Shown here: positions 6,685 through 14,504 of the stretch, in pieces | How positions within the stretch are numbered: position 1 is the stretch's first letter | Layout of the letters: every line of letters begins with the position of its first letter | DNA from: Bradyrhizobium sp. 1 | GTDB taxonomy: Bacteria; Pseudomonadota; Alphaproteobacteria; Rhizobiales; Xanthobacteraceae | Length of the DNA: 33,846 bases | Reading direction: 5' to 3' | NCBI RefSeq assembly: GCF_023073315.1 | Contig: NZ_JADPJH010000010.1 | Span: forward strand, 502,009 to 535,854 | Notes under the pieces: model-generated | What the model saw: only the letters and a program-made list of their open reading frames with translations | Told to the model about the DNA's origin: nothing | The model's database searches: none | Translations under genes and position numbers: made by a program

Positions 6685-6731
6685 TCTCTATTCGCCGAGA
6701 TGCAGGAAAGCTTCAATTTCCCGGATGACCT

Positions 6732-7973
6732 ATGCCATTTTTATCCGACCAAGAACCCGTTAGCGAGACGCTTTTCAGCGACCGATCGTTGTCAACGCTC
6801 ATCGACATGCAGAACGGTCGTGCGGAAAACGTCGTCGCGGAGTACGGCAGCGATGCGTTGCTGTCGACGCCAACCGAGGACATCGTCGAGCAGGCCTACG
6901 ATGTTTGCCATCTCGAAGTCCCCGTTCTGCTGGAGGACAAGACCTTTCAGGCCGACCCGCGTGAGGTGACTCGTGAGGTGCGGGATTATGGTCGCATGAT
7001 TAGCGTGCAGGGCTTCCAGTATAGGATTACGGTCCCATTTGAGGGTCACCTCGGGCTGTTCCGCCACTCCTCTTCGTTGTCGGTCGGCGACTCGCCGCGG
7101 GCGAAGGCCAACGAGGACGGCATCACTCTCACCGCCTCGGGGTACAACCTCACCAAGGAGGAGCTGCAGGCTCACTTCAAGAAGGTCATCGACGCCATCA
7201 AGCTTCGGCTCAGCGGCCAGGAGAAGGTCGTGAAGCCCTTCAACGAAGCCTTGAGGCCTATGGTCCGCAAACTCGTGGAGGAGCGGAAGAAGGGCATTTT
7301 GGCGGCCCGGAATATCGCTGAATCTCTGGGCTATCCTCTGGTGCGCGCCGGTCACGTCCCGATGACCCATGTCCCCGCCCAGATGCGCCGCCGGATCAGG
7401 CCCTCACTGCCTCCTCAGACCTCGAAAGCCTATTCCCCAGAGCCCGCCCTTGAAGAGGCGGAGTACCAGCACATCCTCAAAATCATCGACGACATGTCCG
7501 TGATGATGGAGCGCAGCCCCACTGCCTTTGAGCGCCTGGAGGAAGAGCACCTCAGGGATTTTTACCTCGTCGTCCTCAACGGCCACTACGAGGGCCGCGC
7601 AACGGGCGAGACCTTTAACGCCAGCGGCAAGACGGACATCCTGATTCGGGAAAACAACCGCAACGTCTTCATCGCTGAATGCAAGTACTGGCACGGACCA
7701 CAGACGCTGACGGACGCCCTCGACCAGCTCCTCGGTTACCTGACGTGGCGCGACACCAAAGCCGCGCTGATCATGTTCAACCGCAACAAGAACTTCACTG
7801 CCATGGTCAAGAAGATGGTGGAGACGGCGAGCGAGCACCCGAACTGTAAACGCGATCCGGTGCAGGAAACGGAGACCCGATATCGCTACGTGTTCGCCAG
7901 CAAGGACGACCCCGCGCGGCAGATCATCTTGACCGTCATGGCTGTGGACGTCCCGAACCCGAGCGATGAATGA
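6732..7973 (+). CDS. PD-(D/E)xK nuclease-like protein
   Basis: A 413-residue protein. The C-terminal third carries a restriction-endonuclease-like core: an acidic helix (EEEHLRDFYL, about residue 275), GKTDIL with D302, NVFIAECKYW with E316-x-K318, and a following helix with DQLLGYL. This is the D...ExK catalytic set of PD-(D/E)xK enzymes that cut DNA or RNA. The N-terminal two thirds are not recognised; residues 50-180 appear as alternating strands and helices (RITVPFEGHLGLF, LQAHFKKVIDAIKLRL), which could be a target-binding part. The stop is followed 7 bases later by a REP-like hairpin (7981-8008) that may end transcription. Placed among HEPN-like genes, a phage-defence or mobile-element role is plausible but inferred. 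Confidence 0.75.
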   Translation: MPFLSDQEPVSETLFSDRSLSTLIDMQNGRAENVVAEYGSDALLSTPTEDIVEQAYDVCHLEVPVLLEDKTFQADPREVTREVRDYGRMISVQGFQYRITVPFEGHLGLFRHSSSLSVGDSPRAKANEDGITLTASGYNLTKEELQAHFKKVIDAIKLRLSGQEKVVKPFNEALRPMVRKLVEERKKGILAARNIAESLGYPLVRAGHVPMTHVPAQMRRRIRPSLPPQTSKAYSPEPALEEAEYQHILKIIDDMSVMMERSPTAFERLEEEHLRDFYLVVLNGHYEGRATGETFNASGKTDILIRENNRNVFIAECKYWHGPQTLTDALDQLLGYLTWRDTKAALIMFNRNKNFTAMVKKMVETASEHPNCKRDPVQETETRYRYVFASKDDPARQIILTVMAVDVPNPSDE

Positions 7974-7980
7974 CCTGCGA

Positions 7981-8008
7981 TTACGGTGACAGTGCCGTCA
8001 CCGTAATT
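7981..8008. terminator. REP-like palindrome between convergent genes
   Basis: ATTACGGTGAC (7981-7991), loop AGTGCC, GTCACCGTAAT (7998-8008) is a perfect 11-bp stem built from the same element as the copies at 4541 and 5360-5431, here as a fused head-to-head pair. It sits between the stop codons of the nuclease-like gene (+) and the third HEPN-like gene (-), where it could act as a bidirectional terminator although no long T-run follows. Confidence 0.6.
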
Positions 8009-8019
8009 CCGTTCTGCAC

Positions 8020-8490
8020 TTAACTCGTCGGAAACGTCTGCACGAGAAGTTCCATTGTGGTGGCAATTGCCGGTATTACAAACTGCTCTTCCCAAATTCC
8101 GCCGTGCGCCACCTTGTTCCGGCCCTCGTAGTACGCCTTCACGGTCGCATATTCTGACCGCGATTTGTCGATGAGGATTTCTACTCGCGTGAGAAACGCA
8201 ACGTCCTTTATTTCCCGCCTATTGAGGGTTTCCCACATGCGTCGCTCCGACCAAGCAATCGTTGGTAAGATACGATTGTCGCGGACCACCATGACTGCGT
8301 CGTTCACAGCAGCTTCAAACCGCGTAAATAAATACAGGAAGTACGCCTGATCATTGCGCTTACGCATCTCGCTGGCCTTGTCAAAGAGGACATCGTCATC
8401 ACTTGCGAAGGCACGCGATTCAACCGCGCTGAATGCATTATCGGCTGCGATCCACTGATCATTGATGTCTGAGAAGATCGACACTTTCAC
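8020..8490 (-). CDS. HEPN-like protein 3 (R-x4-H motif), coupled to upstream gene
   Basis: A 156-residue helical protein. NDQAYFLYLFTRFEAAVND forms an aromatic-rich helix like that of RiboL-PSP/MAE_28990-type HEPN proteins, and YYEGRNKVAHGG supplies R124-x4-H129. The start is GTG at 8490, overlapping the TGA of the upstream gene as GTGA, so the two are translationally coupled and probably act together. GC content is clearly lower than in the core genes, pointing to transfer. A coupled HEPN gene with an unknown partner is the usual layout of toxin-antitoxin or two-part defence modules; the partner does not look like a MNT nucleotidyltransferase. Confidence 0.75.
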   Translation of the reverse strand: MKVSIFSDINDQWIAADNAFSAVESRAFASDDDVLFDKASEMRKRNDQAYFLYLFTRFEAAVNDAVMVVRDNRILPTIAWSERRMWETLNRREIKDVAFLTRVEILIDKSRSEYATVKAYYEGRNKVAHGGIWEEQFVIPAIATTMELLVQTFPTS

Positions 8491-9185
8491 ACCAACAACT
8501 GAATGAATGTATCCTTATTGAGCTTCGTCGTTGCCCTAGCGTTACCGGGCGCGTAGTACTCCCATTGCGGATTCCCCGAGAGGTTTTCGCTTTGATCGAC
8601 TAAAATAAATGTTCCTTCACGACGCACTAGGTCGATGCGTCCATTGGCTCCAATAGTCCAAAGCCCCTTTGGCTGGAAGCGCATTACGGGCGTGCCCTCT
8701 CGCAAGATATCAAAAGAGGGCATATTTGCTCTTGCAACATGGAATTTTCGCATGAGCTCTTCGTGCATGGGCACTGGAGGTCGGTCCCTAATGTGGAATC
8801 CTTCTGGCAGCCAATCCGCCATGTCCCGCTTTAGATTCTCCAGTCGCCCTAGCCAGTCAGCCACTCTAGCTGTGACACGATCTTTCCACCGCTTTCGGTA
8901 GTCATCGTACCAATGAACTTCAGCGGAAGTGTCATCTGTGATTCTATTGCTGTCAAAGACGAGGAGAGACACTCCTTCCCGTGGAGGGTCTAATTCAGCA
9001 AATCCAATGTCGCCGCCAGCATAGCCATGTCCACGAAGGATGCGGATTAGGTCAGAGGCCCTACTCTGGAGCAAGGATGGCTCGGGAAACTTGCGGCCTT
9101 CATTGCCGAAAACGCCTACACCGTTTAGCCTGGAAACTGCTTCTTGCCAGGCATCCTGCGCTACATCATCCAGCGATCTAATCAT
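8487..9185 (-). CDS. unknown protein coupled to HEPN-like gene
   Basis: A 232-residue protein that I do not recognise. It starts at ATG 9185 with AAGGG nine bases upstream and its stop overlaps the HEPN gene's GTG. Visible parts: an N-terminal helix (LDDVAQDAWQEAVSRL), a strand-rich segment with VSLLVFDSNRITDD, a Trp-rich middle (HWYDDYRKRWKDRVTARVADW) and a compact C-terminal beta region (LWTIGANGRIDLVRREGTFI, then WEYYAPGNA) that could be a small binding domain. No nuclease, kinase or nucleotidyltransferase motif is seen. As the first gene of a two-gene HEPN operon it could be an antitoxin, a sensor or a target-recognition subunit; this is inference from position only. Confidence 0.7.
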   Translation of the reverse strand: MIRSLDDVAQDAWQEAVSRLNGVGVFGNEGRKFPEPSLLQSRASDLIRILRGHGYAGGDIGFAELDPPREGVSLLVFDSNRITDDTSAEVHWYDDYRKRWKDRVTARVADWLGRLENLKRDMADWLPEGFHIRDRPPVPMHEELMRKFHVARANMPSFDILREGTPVMRFQPKGLWTIGANGRIDLVRREGTFILVDQSENLSGNPQWEYYAPGNARATTKLNKDTFIQLLV

Positions 9186-9331
9186 CGAGCCGCACCCTTA
9201 ACCACCGACCGGGCGAGGACAGTAGCAGCTTCGGCAATGTTCGTATTCCGCCGAAAGCGAATAATTCGTGAGTGCCGCCAACCGGTCCGCATGGCACGGC
9301 ACGATGAATACGAGCTCGCACCCCAAGTAGC

Positions 9332-9352
9332 CGCGCCCCTGAATGACGGGGA
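9332..9352. repeat. dispersed repeat fragment, copy 2
   Basis: CGCGCCCC then TGAATGACGGGGA matches positions 1-21 at 20 of 21 bases in the same orientation. It lies in the gap between the island and purD (9186-9432), where I see no other feature; short frames in this gap lack ribosome sites and family resemblance. Confidence 0.45.
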
Positions 9353-9432
9353 GTTCGGGGCCATCCCCCCTTCACACCCACCCCGATTCGTGCGACCTCC
9401 GCCCCCAGCAAACCCCTCATCCTGAGCCTTCG

Positions 9433-10716
9433 ATGCACATTCTCCTGCTTGGTTCCGGCGGCCGCGAACATGCCCTGGCGTGGAAGATCGCGGCCTCTCC
9501 CCTCGTGACCAAATTCTGGTGCGCGCCCGGCAATCCCGGCATCGCGCGCGAGGCGGAGTGCGTGGCGCTCGATGTCGCCGACCATGCCGCGGTGATCGAT
9601 TTCTGCAAGACGAATGCGGTCGAACTCGTCGTGGTCGGCCCGGAGACGCCGCTGGCGGCCGGCATCGTCGACGATCTCACCGCTGAAGGCATCAAGGCGT
9701 TCGGGCCGAACAGGATCCCCGCGCAGCTCGAAAGCTCCAAGGGTTTTACCAAGGCGCTGTGCACGGAATTCGGCATTCCGACCGGCGCCTACAAGCGATT
9801 CACCAATGCCGATGACGCGCGCGCCTATGTGCAGAGCCAGGGCGCGCCGATCGTGGTCAAGGCCGACGGGCTCGCGGCCGGCAAGGGCGTCGTCGTCGCA
9901 AAGACCGTGCGCGAGGCGGAGGACGCCATCGCCATGATGTTCGAGGGCGGCTTTGGCGAGGCCGGCGCCGAGGTCGTGATCGAGGAGTTTCTGCCCGGCC
10001 GCGAGATCAGCTTCTTTGCGCTGTGCGACGGCGAGACCGCGATCCCGCTGGCGTCTGCGCAGGACCACAAGCGCGTGTTCGACCATGATGTCGGGCCGAA
10101 CACCGGCGGCATGGGCGCCTATTCGCCGACGCCGCTGGTGACGCCGGCGATCCACGACGCGATCATGGCCAGAATCATCCTGCCGACGGTATCAGGCATG
10201 AAGCAGCGCGGCACGCCGTTCCGCGGCATTCTCTATGCCGGCATCATGCTGACGACGCAGGGCCCAAAGCTGTTCGAGTTCAACGTCCGCTTCGGCGATC
10301 CCGAGTGCCAGGTGCTGATGCTGCGCATGATGTCGGACATCGTGCCGGCGTTCCTGGCGTCATGCGACGGCGAGCTGAAGCATTTCGATCTGCGCTGGCA
10401 TCCGGACTCCGCGCTCACCGTGGTGATGGCGGCGAAGGGCTATCCCGGCGACTACGAGAAGGGCACGCGCATCGAGGGGCTCGATGACGCCGCCAAGATC
10501 GAGACCGCCGAGATCTTTCATGCCGGCACGGTCGAGAAAGACGGCGCGATCCTCGCCAATGGCGGCCGCGTGCTCAATGTCTGCGCGATGGGCAAGACCG
10601 TGACGGAGGCGCAGGCCCGCGCCTATCAGGCCGTCGACCGCATCAACTGGCCGGAAGGCTTTTGCCGCCGCGATATCGGCTGGCAGGCGGTGGACGCCGA
10701 GAAGGCCAAGGGCTGA
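9433..10716 (+). CDS. purD: phosphoribosylamine-glycine ligase (GAR synthetase)
   Basis: A 427-residue enzyme joining 5-phosphoribosylamine and glycine with ATP, the second step of purine synthesis, in the cytosol. The N-domain opens [18 protein letters not shown], a typical PurD start. The ATP-grasp domain (about residues 100-290) has [24 protein letters not shown] and the invariant [15 protein letters not shown] loop, then [14 protein letters not shown] with metal-binding Glu/Asn. The C-domain follows. Length fits the family. ATG 9433 aligns with the conserved N-terminus; an in-frame ATG at 9343 would add 30 unrelated residues. The ribosome site is weak. It is a single gene followed by a 148-base gap. 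This is the first clearly core gene after the island. Confidence 0.97.
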   Translation: MHILLLGSGGREHALAWKIAASPLVTKFWCAPGNPGIAREAECVALDVADHAAVIDFCKTNAVELVVVGPETPLAAGIVDDLTAEGIKAFGPNRIPAQLESSKGFTKALCTEFGIPTGAYKRFTNADDARAYVQSQGAPIVVKADGLAAGKGVVVAKTVREAEDAIAMMFEGGFGEAGAEVVIEEFLPGREISFFALCDGETAIPLASAQDHKRVFDHDVGPNTGGMGAYSPTPLVTPAIHDAIMARIILPTVSGMKQRGTPFRGILYAGIMLTTQGPKLFEFNVRFGDPECQVLMLRMMSDIVPAFLASCDGELKHFDLRWHPDSALTVVMAAKGYPGDYEKGTRIEGLDDAAKIETAEIFHAGTVEKDGAILANGGRVLNVCAMGKTVTEAQARAYQAVDRINWPEGFCRRDIGWQAVDAEKAKG

Positions 10717-10864
10717 CAGCGTTTTTTCGGCTCGACGCGCAATGAGCGGCCGGCCCGTCGGCATTTCAAGATTATTCAAGCAGGACTTGAACTTAGCTAC
10801 TGTGCATGGGGTTGTTTTCGACATTTTTTGTTGAGGCACCTCCGCGTGACAGATGGGAGCAACC

Positions 10865-11770
10865 ATGTCCGATCTCGCCGACCTCTATCCCGGCTTCGCC
10901 TCCGAATGGATCAACACCTCCTCCGGCCGCATCTTCGCCCGCGTCGGCGGCAAGGGACCGCCGCTGCTGCTGCTGCACGGCTTCTCCGAGACCAACGTGA
11001 TGTGGCACCGCGTCGCGCCGCAGCTGGCCGACAGATTCACGCTGATCATCGCCGATTTGCCGGGCTATGGCTGGTCCGACATGCCCGACAGCGACGCGCA
11101 GCACATCCCCTACAGCAAGCGCGCGATGGCCAAGGCCATGGTCGAGGCGATGGAGCAACTCGGCCACGTCCACTTCGCGCTCGCCGGCCACGACCGCGGC
11201 GGCCGCGTGTCGTACCGTCTGGCGCTCGACCATCCCGGCCGGCTGTCAAAGCTTGCCGTGCTCGATATCCTGCCGACCTATAATTACTGGGAGCGGATGA
11301 ACCGCGCCTACGCGCTGAAGATCTATCACTGGACGTTTCTCGCCCAGCCCGCGCCGCTGCCGGAGACGCTGATCTCGGGCCAGGGCGAGTTCTTCCTGCG
11401 CTTCAAGATGGCGAGCCAGACCAAGTCGAAGACGCTGGATGCGATCGACCCGCGCGCGCTCGAACACTACCTCGCCCCGTTCCGCGATCCCGCCCGCGTG
11501 CACGCGATGTGCGAGGATTATCGCGCCGGCGCCTATGTCGACTACGACCTCGACAAGGCCGATTTCGAAGCCGGCAAGAAGATCACGGTGCCGATGCTGG
11601 CGCTGTGGGGTGGCGTCGGCATTGCCCAGGCCGCCGCGACCCCGCTCGACATCTGGAAGCAATGGGCCACCAACGTGGAGGGGATGCCGGTGGATTCAGG
11701 GCACTTCCTCACCGAGGAGAACCCCGACGTCACCGCGAAGGCGCTGCGCGAGTTCTTCCTCGCGCCTTAG
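10865..11770 (+). CDS. fluoroacetate dehalogenase (haloacetate dehalogenase, alpha/beta hydrolase)
   Basis: A 301-residue alpha/beta hydrolase that should cleave the carbon-fluorine bond of fluoroacetate (and haloacetates) to give glycolate. Counting from ATG 10865, every functional position known from the R. palustris enzyme RPA1163 falls at the same number: nucleophile D110 in GHDRGGRVS, carboxylate-binding R111 and R114, acid D134, fluoride-pocket H155, W156 and Y219, and catalytic H280 in DSGHFL. This also fixes the start (GGGAG lies 5 bases upstream; ATG 10853 would break the register). Position 185, which I recall as Trp in RPA1163, is Gln here. No signal peptide, so cytosolic. It stands alone between purD and convergent tadA. 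Confidence 0.93.
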   Translation: MSDLADLYPGFASEWINTSSGRIFARVGGKGPPLLLLHGFSETNVMWHRVAPQLADRFTLIIADLPGYGWSDMPDSDAQHIPYSKRAMAKAMVEAMEQLGHVHFALAGHDRGGRVSYRLALDHPGRLSKLAVLDILPTYNYWERMNRAYALKIYHWTFLAQPAPLPETLISGQGEFFLRFKMASQTKSKTLDAIDPRALEHYLAPFRDPARVHAMCEDYRAGAYVDYDLDKADFEAGKKITVPMLALWGGVGIAQAAATPLDIWKQWATNVEGMPVDSGHFLTEENPDVTAKALREFFLAP

Positions 11771-12225
11771 CGCCGCTCCCGAAAGAACTCCTTGAGCAGC
11801 CGCGCCGATTCACTCTCGCCGACCCCGGAATAGACGTCCGGCGTATGATGGCAGGTCGGCGCGGTAAAGAACCGCACGCCTGATTCAACCGCGCCGCCCT
11901 TGGGATCGACCGCGCCGTAATAGAGCCGCCTGACCCTTGCAAAGGAGATGGCGCCCGCACACATGGTGCAGGGCTCCAGCGTCACGTAGAGGTCGCAGTC
12001 CACCAGCCGCTCGCTGCCGATCTTTTTCGCCGCCTCGCGCAGCGCAATGATCTCGGCATGGGCTGTGGGGTCGTAATCGGTCAGCGTCCGGTTCGCGGCC
12101 GTGGCAATGACCTCGTAATCGCGGACTACGACGCATCCGATCGGAACTTCGCCCGACTTTCCGGCGTTTTCGGCCGTTTTGAGCGCCAAATCCATGAAAG
12201 AGGGGGCTTTCAAGCCTCGTATCAT
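11767..12225 (-). CDS. tadA: tRNA-specific adenosine-34 deaminase
   Basis: A 152-residue zinc deaminase that converts adenosine to inosine at the wobble position of tRNA-Arg. The zinc site is complete: H56-A57-E58 (TAHAEII) and P85-C86-x2-C89 (LEPCTMC). [15 protein letters not shown] and [20 protein letters not shown] are characteristic of TadA rather than other deaminases. I chose ATG 12225 for a family-length protein; the frame is open to 12342 but that extension overlaps the promoter region of the divergent pseudouridine synthase. The stop overlaps the stop of the convergent dehalogenase gene by four bases (11767-11770). Some annotation would call it generic nucleoside deaminase. Confidence 0.93.
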   Translation of the reverse strand: MIRGLKAPSFMDLALKTAENAGKSGEVPIGCVVVRDYEVIATAANRTLTDYDPTAHAEIIALREAAKKIGSERLVDCDLYVTLEPCTMCAGAISFARVRRLYYGAVDPKGGAVESGVRFFTAPTCHHTPDVYSGVGESESARLLKEFFRERR

Positions 12226-12344
12226 CCGAAGAAACCTGCTAGTAGCTGCGCCTTCAGCAGAAGTGCTTACCGATTTTGCCTGAGCATGCGGCTCCGAGTG
12301 AGCGCGCGCAATGCTTTCCGGCCACCCCCTGAGTGAGATCATTC

Positions 12345-14504
12345 ATGCCTCGCGACAGCGACAAAGACAACGATTCCCGCGGCCGGCGAGGCCCCCCCAG
12401 GGGAGCGTCAAAGGGACCGCCCAAGGGCCGATCCGGCAAGGCGCGCGGTCCCGACAAGAAGTTCGCCAAGCGCGGCGTCGAGGGCAAGAGCGATAGCCGC
12501 CCGCCCCGCGGCGATCGTGACAGCCGTCCGCCTGGCGGCGACCGTCCGTTCCGCCGCCGCGAGGAGGGCGATGCCCCGCGCCGCGATTTCAGCGACCGTC
12601 CGAAGTTCAATCGCGAAGACCGGCCGCGCGGCGAGGATCGTGGCGAGCGCACCTTCAAGCCGCGTGGCGACCGTCCGTTCTCGGATCGCTCCTCGCGCGA
12701 TGGCGAGAAGCGGCCGTTCAAGCCGCGTGGCGATCGCCCGTCTTTTGGCCGTGACGACCGCCCGCCGCGCCGGGACCGCGACGACTCCCGCCCCGCCGGC
12801 CGGACCAGCGACAGAAAATTTGGCGACAAGAAGCCCTACGCGCCGCGTGGCGACCGCCCGGAACGCAAGTTCGACGGCGAGCGGAAGTTTTCGCGGGGTG
12901 GGCCGGATCGCGGGCCGCGCGAGGATCGTGGCGAGCGCAGCTTCAAGCCGCGTGGAGACCGCCCGAATTTCGATCGCGGTGATCGCGCGCCTCGTGGTGA
13001 GCGCCCCGAACGCAAATTCGACGGCGAGCGGAAATTTTCGCGGGGTGCGCCGGATCGCGGGCCGCGCAAGGATTTCAGCAAAGGGCCGCGCAAGGATTTT
13101 GGCGGCAGTGATCGCAGTGCGGACAAGCCCTGGCAGAAGCGCGAAGGCGGCGAGGATCGTCCGCGCTTCTCGCGTTCGCGTGACGATCGTCCGTCGGGCG
13201 ATCGTCCGTTCCGTGATCGGCCCAAGTTCGATCGCCCGCGCGAGGACCGTCCCAAATTCGATCGGCCCCGCCGCGACGGCGATGGCGAACGTGGCGGCGA
13301 CCGCCCGAAATTCGCTCGGCCGCGCGAGCGCTCCGAAGGCCGCTCCGACTGGCACGAGCATCCGCGCAACGAAGGTGGTTTTGGCGATCGTCCGCGCCGT
13401 GAAAACGAGGACGAGAGCAGGATCTTCGAGAAGCGTCCTGCCTTCGGCGGCCGCGGCGCTTATCGCCAGCGCGATCGTGATTTTGAGGGACGGCCGCGCC
13501 GCGAAGAGGCGCCGAAGCCGAAGAAAGCCGGCGAGCGCATCGCCAAGGCGCTGGCACGCGTGGGGCTCGCCTCGCGTCGCGATGCCGAGGAGATGGTCAC
13601 GCAGGGCCGCGTCACGGTCAACGGCCGCATCATCAACTCGCCTGCGCTCGACATTACTCCGAACGACGTCGTCCTGGTCGACGGCAAGCCGTTGCCCGAG
13701 CGGGAGCGCACGCGGCTGTTTATCTATCACAAGCCGCGCGGGTTGATGACGACGCATGACGACCCCGAGGGCCGTCCGACCGTGTTCGACAATCTGCCCG
13801 AAGGCCTGCCACGGCTGATCTCGATCGGCCGGCTCGACTTCAACACCGAAGGCCTGTTGCTGCTCACCAATGACGGCGGGCTCGCGCGCACGCTCGAGCT
13901 GCCCGACACCGGCTGGCTGCGCCGCTATCGCGTCCGCGCCCATGGCGACGTCACGCAGGCGCAGCTCGATGAGCTCAAGAACGGCATCGAAGTCGAGGGC
14001 GTCAAATACGGCCCGATCGAAGCGACGCTGGAGCGCGACCAGGGCGCCAATGTCTGGCTGGTGTTCGCGATCCGCGAAGGCAAGAACCGCGAGGTCCGCA
14101 ACGTCTGCGCCCATCTCGGGCTCGAGGTGAACCGGCTAATCCGCGTCTCCTACGGCCCGTTCCAGCTCGGCGAGGTCCCCGAAGGCCAGGTCGAGGAGAT
14201 CAAGTCGCGCGTGCTGCGCGATCAGCTCGGCGACAAGGTGATCGAGAAGTCCGGCGCGCAGTTCGACGTACCGAAGAAATCATCGTCGAGCGACGACGAT
14301 GCACCGAGCGAGAAGAAACCGTCCAAGCCCGCCATCAAGCGCGGCGCGATCAACGACCGCAAGGGTCGCCGCGTGGTGGTGCATCGCACCGGCAGCGAAG
14401 AAGCGCGCGAGCGCAACGAGTCCGAGGCCAACGGCTACGGCCCGCCGCGCCGTCCCAAGCGTGGCTACCACGGCAAGCGTGACCTGACGCCGAAGGAGGA
14501 CTAG
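12345..14504 (+). CDS. RluB-type rRNA pseudouridine synthase with long Arg/Asp/Gly-rich N-terminal extension
   Basis: A 719-residue protein. From residue ~396 it is a normal RsuA/RluB/RluE-family enzyme: an S4 RNA-binding domain (GERIAKALARVGLASRRDAE) and a catalytic domain with D498 in GRLDFNTEGLLLLTNDG, then REGKNREVRNVC. Such enzymes isomerise a specific uridine in 23S rRNA. The first ~395 residues are low-complexity, built from repeats of GDRP, FKPRGDRP, KFDRP and ERKFDGERKFSRG, almost certainly disordered and RNA-binding, like RGG-type tails. A Lys/Ser-rich tail follows the enzyme. ATG 12345 is preferred to GTG 12333; GAGTGAG lies 7 bases upstream. Its stop abuts the TTG start of rsmD, so the two RNA-modification genes form an operon. 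Confidence 0.93.
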   Translation: MPRDSDKDNDSRGRRGPPRGASKGPPKGRSGKARGPDKKFAKRGVEGKSDSRPPRGDRDSRPPGGDRPFRRREEGDAPRRDFSDRPKFNREDRPRGEDRGERTFKPRGDRPFSDRSSRDGEKRPFKPRGDRPSFGRDDRPPRRDRDDSRPAGRTSDRKFGDKKPYAPRGDRPERKFDGERKFSRGGPDRGPREDRGERSFKPRGDRPNFDRGDRAPRGERPERKFDGERKFSRGAPDRGPRKDFSKGPRKDFGGSDRSADKPWQKREGGEDRPRFSRSRDDRPSGDRPFRDRPKFDRPREDRPKFDRPRRDGDGERGGDRPKFARPRERSEGRSDWHEHPRNEGGFGDRPRRENEDESRIFEKRPAFGGRGAYRQRDRDFEGRPRREEAPKPKKAGERIAKALARVGLASRRDAEEMVTQGRVTVNGRIINSPALDITPNDVVLVDGKPLPERERTRLFIYHKPRGLMTTHDDPEGRPTVFDNLPEGLPRLISIGRLDFNTEGLLLLTNDGGLARTLELPDTGWLRRYRVRAHGDVTQAQLDELKNGIEVEGVKYGPIEATLERDQGANVWLVFAIREGKNREVRNVCAHLGLEVNRLIRVSYGPFQLGEVPEGQVEEIKSRVLRDQLGDKVIEKSGAQFDVPKKSSSSDDDAPSEKKPSKPAIKRGAINDRKGRRVVVHRTGSEEARERNESEANGYGPPRRPKRGYHGKRDLTPKED
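12861..13068 (+). repeat. 147-base internal duplication in the pseudouridine synthase extension
   Basis: The segment beginning GAACGCAAGTTCGACGGCGA at 12861 recurs at 13008 with only a few changes over about 60 bases, a displacement of 147 bases (49 codons), giving two copies of the peptide PERKFDGERKFSRG followed by PDRGPR. In-frame repeat growth explains the length of the disordered region. Confidence 0.75.

Noticed and set aside
5360..8008. CRISPR-like reading of the repeated ATTACGGTGAC elements
   Set aside because: Only a few copies, at irregular distances of hundreds to thousands of bases and in both orientations; no spacer-sized intervals and no cas genes.
9182..9364. A 60-residue minus-strand frame whose stop overlaps the start of the unknown HEPN partner gene (ATGA)
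   Set aside because: The overlap would suggest coupling, but the frame runs through the dispersed repeat at 9332-9352, lacks a ribosome site and its sequence resembles no protein; the partner gene has its own AAGGG site.
12408..14114. A 568-residue open frame opposite the pseudouridine synthase gene
   Set aside because: It is a by-product of the Arg/Asp/Gly-rich repeats in GC-rich DNA; the plus-strand frame contains the S4 and catalytic domains.
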